A model generated the notes under the pieces. That model did not search any database. It was not told where the DNA came from and was given only the letters and a program-made list of their open reading frames with translations. 12,293 bases of DNA. It comes from an uncultured Asticcacaulis sp. Its GTDB lineage: Bacteria; Pseudomonadota; Alphaproteobacteria; Caulobacterales; Caulobacteraceae. The first letter of the stretch is position 1. The number at the start of each line of letters is the position of its first letter. Both the position numbers and the translations under genes were made by a program. Positions 5,722-12,293 of the stretch are shown one piece after another. Location: positions 1 to 12,293 of the forward strand of contig CAMLIY010000077.1 of assembly GCA_946480125.1 (NCBI GenBank). The letters run 5' to 3'.

Positions 5722-5749
5722 TTGACCCGGCGGCGCAGGACGTTAATTT
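5722..5749 (+). promoter_or_regulatory. Candidate promoter in the dnaA leader region
   Basis: TTGACCC (5722-5728) fits the -35 of Caulobacter housekeeping promoters well. The -10, GTTAATTT (5742-5749) at 13-nt spacing, is only a moderate fit to GCTANAWC. Transcription would start just before the tandem hairpins at 5759-5812. Confidence 0.35.
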
Positions 5750-5758
5750 GTCCTCTCT

Positions 5759-5812
5759 CGCTCAACTCCTCCTGATACGGAGGAATTGAGCGGCTCCCGG
5801 TTTTGTGCCGGG
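5759..5812 (+). other. Two tandem hairpins, possible structured leader or small RNA
   Basis: Hairpin 1: CGCTCAACTCCTCC (5759-5772) pairs with GGAGGAATTGAGCG (5779-5792), 13 of 14 pairs with a 6-nt loop. Hairpin 2: CCCGG (5796-5800) with CCGGG (5808-5812), loop TTTTGTG. They follow a promoter candidate by about ten bases. The 3' arm of hairpin 1 contains GGAGGA, a Shine-Dalgarno-like motif hidden in the stem, but no reading frame follows it at proper spacing. Confidence 0.4.
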
Positions 5813-6167
5813 CACCAGAGCAGGCAGGCGCCAATCCGGCTAAGGGTGAGGGGTTTGCGGTGCTCAAAGGCTTGTAAAACAGGGTGTATCGGCTTTTTAA
5901 GGTCAATACGTCCGGCGGCCTTATGTAATAGATAGCTGACCTTTTCGGGTAAGTTGGAATTCAGGCAATTCCATGCTTTCACGGATGGATTTATCTCTGC
6001 CGGCGCCGTTGATGCGATGCCGGCCTGTAGATACTTGTGGCTGAAATGGCGCTAAATTTCTCTTTTAAAAGGGGAAATGAGAGAGGTTTGCGCCCTTGGG
6101 CCCACAACCAATGGTAACGCAGGCAGGCCTTTGTGATGAGGGTGTTTTTTGTCAGCGTTTAAACGGT

Positions 6168-6185
6168 TTGCGGTGACTTCCGCAA
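6168..6185 (+). other. Short hairpin TTGCGG-TGACTT-CCGCAA in the dnaA leader
   Basis: A 6-bp perfect stem with a 6-nt loop about 110 nt before the dnaA start. It could be part of a translational control element, as the Caulobacter dnaA leader affects DnaA synthesis under starvation; this link is inference. Confidence 0.3.
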
Positions 6186-6294
6186 TCTGGAACAGGGTGA
6201 ACGGCCGCAAGATCAAGGGCAAAAAGCCTGAGGTTCCGGCGGTTTTGAGTGATGCGTAAGTGTGGGTTAGACAAATGATCGGGGCGATAAAAGA

Positions 6295-7710
6295 ATGCCA
6301 AGCATGACAAGCTGGTCACCGATTTTACCTGAAACGGTATGGTCAAAAGTAGCGACAGTGCTCCGCAAGGAACTGGGTGAGGGTCCGTTCAATTCTTACG
6401 TGGCGCCATCGAGTGTGCGTCCGGGGCCTTATGGTGACCCGGTGCTGGTCACGCCGACGGCCTATGCGCGGGACTGGATTTCGCGCAACGCCGCCCGCCG
6501 GGCGCAGGAGCTATGGACGCAGCATGATCCGGATTCCCGCGTGCTGGAGATCCGGTCGCGTATCGAATATGAGGATCAGGCCCGCGGCAGCGAAGGTGCG
6601 CCAGAAGCCGCGCCGGCCGCGCCGGAAGCCAAGCCGTTGGTGGTTGAGGCCGTGGCGCCCAATCGTATCGGCGGTTTGCAGGAACGCCTGACCTTTGACA
6701 GTTTCGTGGCCGGTCGCGGCAATGAGTTCGCCTTCCAGATGTCGCGCCAGGTGGCGAGTTGGGCGGATGGCCATTTTAATCCGGTCTTTTTCCATGGCCC
6801 TTACGGCTATGGCAAGACCCACCTGTTGAACGCCATCGGCTGGGAGGCGCAGAGCCGCCGCCCGGATGCCAAGATCGTTTATCTGACGGCGGAAAAGTTT
6901 ACCTCCACCTTTGTCAAGGCGCTGATGGACAAGTCCACGGCCGCCTTCAAGGACGAGGTCCGCGGGGCCGATTTGCTGCTGGTCGATGACGTCCATTTCA
7001 TCGGCGGCAAGACCTCTTCGCAGGAAGAACTGTTCCATACGCTGACCTCGCTGATCGAAAACAATCGCCGTGTCGTTTTCACGGCCGATCGTCCGCCTTC
7101 GCAGCTGACCGAGATCGAAGCGCGCTTGCGTTCGCACCTGTCCTCCGGGCTGGTCTGTGCGCTGGATGTGGCCGATCAGAGCCTGCGCATGGGCATTATC
7201 GAGCGCAAGCTCGAACAGTTGTCGCAACGCCTGGGCGCCGCCCAGAATCCGCGTTCCGATGTTTTACATTTTCTGGCCGAGCGTGTGCCGGGGTCGATCC
7301 GCGAGCTTGAAGGCGCGGTCAATACCCTGGTGGCGTCCGCTGGGCCGCGTCTTGGGAGTTTGACTTTGGAAGAAGCTATGGCGCTGTTGCAGCCGAATTT
7401 GAAGGTGGCCGTCGAGCGCCGTGTCACCGTGGATGAAATCCAGAAGCTGGTTTCCGAGCATTTCGGCCTGAAGCAGGCGGATCTCCTGTCCGAGCGCCGC
7501 ACCCGCGCCATCGCCCGTCCGCGCCAGGTGGCGATGTGGCTGTGCAAGCAGCACACCACGCGCTCCTATCCGGATATCGGTCGTCGCTTCGGCGGACGGG
7601 ATCATACGACGGTTTTGCATGCTGTGAAAAAGGTCGAAGAACTGTTGCAGGCCGATGATCAGATCGCCCGTGACGTGGAAGCTTTGACCAGAAAACTTCG
7701 TAACGTCTAA
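6295..7710 (+). CDS. dnaA: Chromosomal replication initiator protein DnaA
   Basis: AAA+ ATPase that binds DnaA boxes at the origin, melts DNA and loads helicase; it also acts as a transcription factor in Caulobacter. The 471-aa protein has domain I (about 8-92, TVWSKVATVLRKELGEGPFNSYV), a short Ala/Pro/Glu-rich linker (95-125), and the AAA+ domain from about 128. Walker A is GPYGYGKTH (168-176), Walker B LLLVDD (227-232), sensor 1 near T263-D265, and sensor 2 R336 in SIRELEG. The DNA-binding domain ends in the signature RRFGGRDHTTVLHAV (430-444). Box VII reads RLRSHLSSGL (277-286): the usual arginine-finger position is His281, which I recall is shared with Caulobacter. The start at 6295 has GGGGCGA at 6281-6287; ATG 6304 in frame is an alternative that removes three residues. 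It follows an unusually long gap. Confidence 0.97.
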   Translation: MPSMTSWSPILPETVWSKVATVLRKELGEGPFNSYVAPSSVRPGPYGDPVLVTPTAYARDWISRNAARRAQELWTQHDPDSRVLEIRSRIEYEDQARGSEGAPEAAPAAPEAKPLVVEAVAPNRIGGLQERLTFDSFVAGRGNEFAFQMSRQVASWADGHFNPVFFHGPYGYGKTHLLNAIGWEAQSRRPDAKIVYLTAEKFTSTFVKALMDKSTAAFKDEVRGADLLLVDDVHFIGGKTSSQEELFHTLTSLIENNRRVVFTADRPPSQLTEIEARLRSHLSSGLVCALDVADQSLRMGIIERKLEQLSQRLGAAQNPRSDVLHFLAERVPGSIRELEGAVNTLVASAGPRLGSLTLEEAMALLQPNLKVAVERRVTVDEIQKLVSEHFGLKQADLLSERRTRAIARPRQVAMWLCKQHTTRSYPDIGRRFGGRDHTTVLHAVKKVEELLQADDQIARDVEALTRKLRNV

Positions 7711-7747
7711 CGGGGCGTGGGGCCAAGAAACGTCCTTGCGACCCCAC
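7711..7747 (+). repeat. Palindromic repeat, copy 4 (enlarged loop)
   Basis: Begins immediately after the dnaA stop. GTGGGGCC (7717-7724) pairs with GACCCCAC (7740-7747) in 7 of 8 positions, preceded by a GGGGC tail like the GGGGT of the other copies. The loop is 15 nt instead of 3, and CAAG/CTTG (7724-7727 and 7735-7738) can alternatively extend the structure. It is followed 13 bp later by copy 3 in opposite orientation. There is no T-run, so it is a doubtful terminator. Confidence 0.5.
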
Positions 7748-7759
7748 ATCTTAAAAGTC

Positions 7760-7783
7760 TTGGGGCCACAGGCCCCAAACCCC
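7760..7783 (-). repeat. Palindromic repeat, copy 3
   Basis: Stem TTGGGGCC-ACA-GGCCCCAA (7760-7778), 8 bp perfect, then ACCCC. The core TGGGGCCACAGGCCCCA is identical over 17 bases to copy 1 at 3949-3965. The outer stem pair is T-A here and G-C in copy 1, so both sides changed together. Confidence 0.75.
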
Positions 7784-7829
7784 ATTTGTCCGTCTTGATC
7801 TTTACGCCTGATCGTCTAATGTCCGCCTC

Positions 7830-7866
7830 CCGGCTCTGTATTCCAGCAAGCCGGAATACAGGCCGG
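7830..7866 (+). promoter_or_regulatory. Long hairpin abutting the dnaN ribosome-binding site
   Basis: CTGTATTCC (7836-7844) pairs perfectly with GGAATACAG (7853-7861) around an 8-nt loop; after a one-base bulge (T7835), CCGGC (7830-7834) pairs with GCCGG (7862-7866). That is 14 bp in total. The Shine-Dalgarno AGGAA of dnaN starts at 7868, one base past the stem. In RNA it could set the level of clamp translation or protect a processed 5' end; as DNA it could be an operator. Confidence 0.6.
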
Positions 7867-7879
7867 TAGGAATTACAAG

Positions 7880-9001
7880 ATGCAATTTACCATCGAACGT
7901 GGCGCGCTGCTCAAGGCCCTTGGCCACGTCCAGAACGTCGTCGAACGTCGCAATACCATTCCTATCCTGTCCAATGTCCTGTTATCGGCTGAGCGCGGCC
8001 AGGTGTCCTTCTCGGCCACCGACCTTGATATGGAAATCGTCGATACCGCCGAAGCCATTGTCTCAGTGCCTGGCCAGATCACGGCGCCGGCCCATACCCT
8101 CTATGAAATCGTCCGCAAGCTGCCCGATGGCGCCGATGTCGAACTGAAATTCGCCGCTGGTGACGATCCCCGCCTGTCGGTTTCCGCCGGCCGTTCGCGC
8201 TTCGCCCTGCCGGTCCTGCCGGCCGGTGATTTCCCGATCATGTCAGGCGATCACGAAGGCGTCTCCTACCAGATTCTGCGTGATGACCTGAAGCGCCTGA
8301 TCGACAAGACGCGCTTCGCCGTCTCGACCGAAGAAACCCGCTATTACCTCAACGGCCTCTTCCTGCATTGCCTGGCAGAGGAGGGCTCCAACTATCTGCG
8401 CGCCGTGGCCACCGATGGTCACCGCCTGGCCCTCGCCGAAATGCCGGCCCCCGAAGGCGCCATGGGCGGCGCCGGCGTCATCATTCCGCGCAAGACCATC
8501 GACCAGGCCCGCCGCCTGCTCGATGACGGCACCGGCTATGTTGATATGACCGTGTCGCCCGCCAAGATCCGCTTCCAGTTCGGCAATGCCTCGCTGACCT
8601 CCAAGATCATTGACGGTTCCTTCCCCGACTATGGCCGCGTCATCCCCAAGGGCAATGACAAGGTGATGTCGGTGTCCGCCGGCATCCTGTCCAAGGCCGT
8701 TGACCGGGTGTCGACCATCTCGGCGGAAAAGTCGCGCTCGGTGAAGATGACGATCGAAACCGGCCGCCTGACCCTTTCCGTGCGCAATATCGAAGCCGGC
8801 CAGGCCGTTGAAGAAGCCGAGATCGACTACGACAACGATACCCTCGATATTGGTTTTAACGCCCGTTATATCATGGATGTCATGGGCCAGATCGGTGGCG
8901 ACACGGTCGAACTGCGCTTCTCGGACGCCTCGTCGCCGACCCTGGTGCTCGATCCGGTCGATAACGGCGTGCAATATGTCCTGATGCCGCTGCGGGTGTA
9001 A
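7880..9001 (+). CDS. dnaN: DNA polymerase III beta subunit (sliding clamp)
   Basis: Forms the ring-shaped dimer that tethers DNA polymerase III and many repair proteins to DNA. The 373-aa length is normal for the family. The N-terminus MQFTIERGALLKALGHVQNVVERRNTIPILSNVLL and the C-terminus VQYVLMPLRV are typical; the latter forms part of the pocket bound by clamp-binding motifs. The three repeated clamp domains fit about residues 1-120, 130-250 and 255-373, with LRAVATDGHRLALAE (about 173-187) as a clear middle-domain marker. AGGAA (7868-7872) precedes the ATG by seven bases, and a 14-bp hairpin stands just before it. recF starts nine bases after the stop in the same frame, so the two are almost surely co-transcribed. 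Confidence 0.98.
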   Translation: MQFTIERGALLKALGHVQNVVERRNTIPILSNVLLSAERGQVSFSATDLDMEIVDTAEAIVSVPGQITAPAHTLYEIVRKLPDGADVELKFAAGDDPRLSVSAGRSRFALPVLPAGDFPIMSGDHEGVSYQILRDDLKRLIDKTRFAVSTEETRYYLNGLFLHCLAEEGSNYLRAVATDGHRLALAEMPAPEGAMGGAGVIIPRKTIDQARRLLDDGTGYVDMTVSPAKIRFQFGNASLTSKIIDGSFPDYGRVIPKGNDKVMSVSAGILSKAVDRVSTISAEKSRSVKMTIETGRLTLSVRNIEAGQAVEEAEIDYDNDTLDIGFNARYIMDVMGQIGGDTVELRFSDASSPTLVLDPVDNGVQYVLMPLRV

Positions 9002-9010
9002 GCGGAGCAC

Positions 9011-12293
<3,283 letters not shown>

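Larger units (their letters stand above)
5713..5919 (+). repeat. Imperfect direct repeat, two units at 5713-5734 and 5897-5919
   Basis: Both units begin TTAAGGTCA and end CCGGCGGC, with a 5- to 6-nt variable middle, and they start 184 bp apart in the same orientation. The first unit contains the TTGACCC promoter element. They could be paired binding sites or remains of a duplication. Confidence 0.45.
5469..6294. other. Long gene-free gap between rpsT and dnaA
   Basis: No convincing protein gene is present on either strand; the longer open frames run through palindromes and have no recognisable content. The left third is AT-rich and the rest is closer to the genes. It holds a CtrA-type promoter (5483-5518), one GANTC site (GAGTC, 5681-5685), a second promoter candidate (5722-5749), two tandem hairpins (5759-5812), an imperfect direct repeat (5713/5897), a weak promoter-like pair TTGTGGC/GCTAAATT with 9-nt spacing (6035-6058), the palindrome CGTTTAAACG (6156-6165) and a 6-bp hairpin (6168-6185). 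I found no good cluster of TTATCCACA DnaA boxes; the best match near dnaA is TGTGGGTTA at about 6261 (7 of 9, reverse orientation). I take the gap as dnaA control region and leader; an origin role cannot be excluded. Confidence 0.6.

Noticed and set aside
5649..5906. 85-codon minus-strand frame in the rpsT-dnaA gap
   Set aside because: It runs through the tandem hairpins, overlaps another minus-strand frame, and has no recognisable motif. The structure explains the DNA better than a gene does.
6035..6058. Promoter pair TTGTGGC / GCTAAATT before dnaA
   Set aside because: The -10 is a good match to the Caulobacter pattern, but the spacing of 9 nt is below the usual 10-14 and the -35 is poor; mentioned only within the gap description.
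5469..6294. Replication origin with DnaA boxes
   Set aside because: I searched by eye for TTATCCACA and near variants on both strands and saw only weak single matches. The CtrA box and AT-rich part are suggestive but not enough to annotate an origin.

Overview
The window looks like chromosome from a Caulobacteraceae-type alphaproteobacterium, and Asticcacaulis is my best guess. The DnaA protein has the Caulobacter-style Walker A (GPYGYGKTH) and box VII (RLRSHLSSGL). rpsT sits directly before dnaA. Three intergenic regions carry exact TTAA-N7-TTAA boxes, the binding motif of the cell-cycle regulator CtrA, and GANTC (CcrM methylation) sites occur in two regulatory regions. The genus is inference; no database was searched.

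Left part (1-3939), accessory and regulatory: a minus-strand MFS transporter of the metabolite:H+ symporter type with an unusually long extracytoplasmic insertion; a 220-bp gap holding a 10-bp perfect hairpin and a CtrA box; a 79-aa single-pass membrane protein; a type II beta-carbonic anhydrase with its own candidate promoter; then a CtrA-type promoter in front of an aldo/keto-reductase fold protein that has lost three of the four catalytic residues.

Middle (3940-6294): a strong bidirectional-looking terminator flanked by two copies of a small palindromic repeat, mutM (formamidopyrimidine-DNA glycosylase with a three-cysteine zinc finger), rpsT (ribosomal protein S20) with promoter and terminator, and 870 bp without a convincing protein gene. 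That gap holds a second CtrA-type promoter, a single GANTC site, an imperfect direct repeat and several hairpins. I read it as the control region and long leader of dnaA, possibly with a small RNA.

Right part (6295-12293): dnaA, dnaN, recF and gyrB, all on the plus strand, with gyrB cut by the window edge. These encode the replication initiator, the sliding clamp, a gap-repair ATPase and the gyrase ATPase/TOPRIM subunit. dnaN, recF and gyrB are tightly packed (9 and 14 nt gaps) and probably co-transcribed. dnaA and dnaN are separated by two further copies of the palindromic repeat and a long hairpin abutting the dnaN ribosome-binding site.

The core genes are ordinary in function. The most notable signals are the repeat family whose stems change in a compensated way, the three CtrA-type boxes (one tied to a probable pseudoenzyme), and the structured rpsT-dnaA gap.
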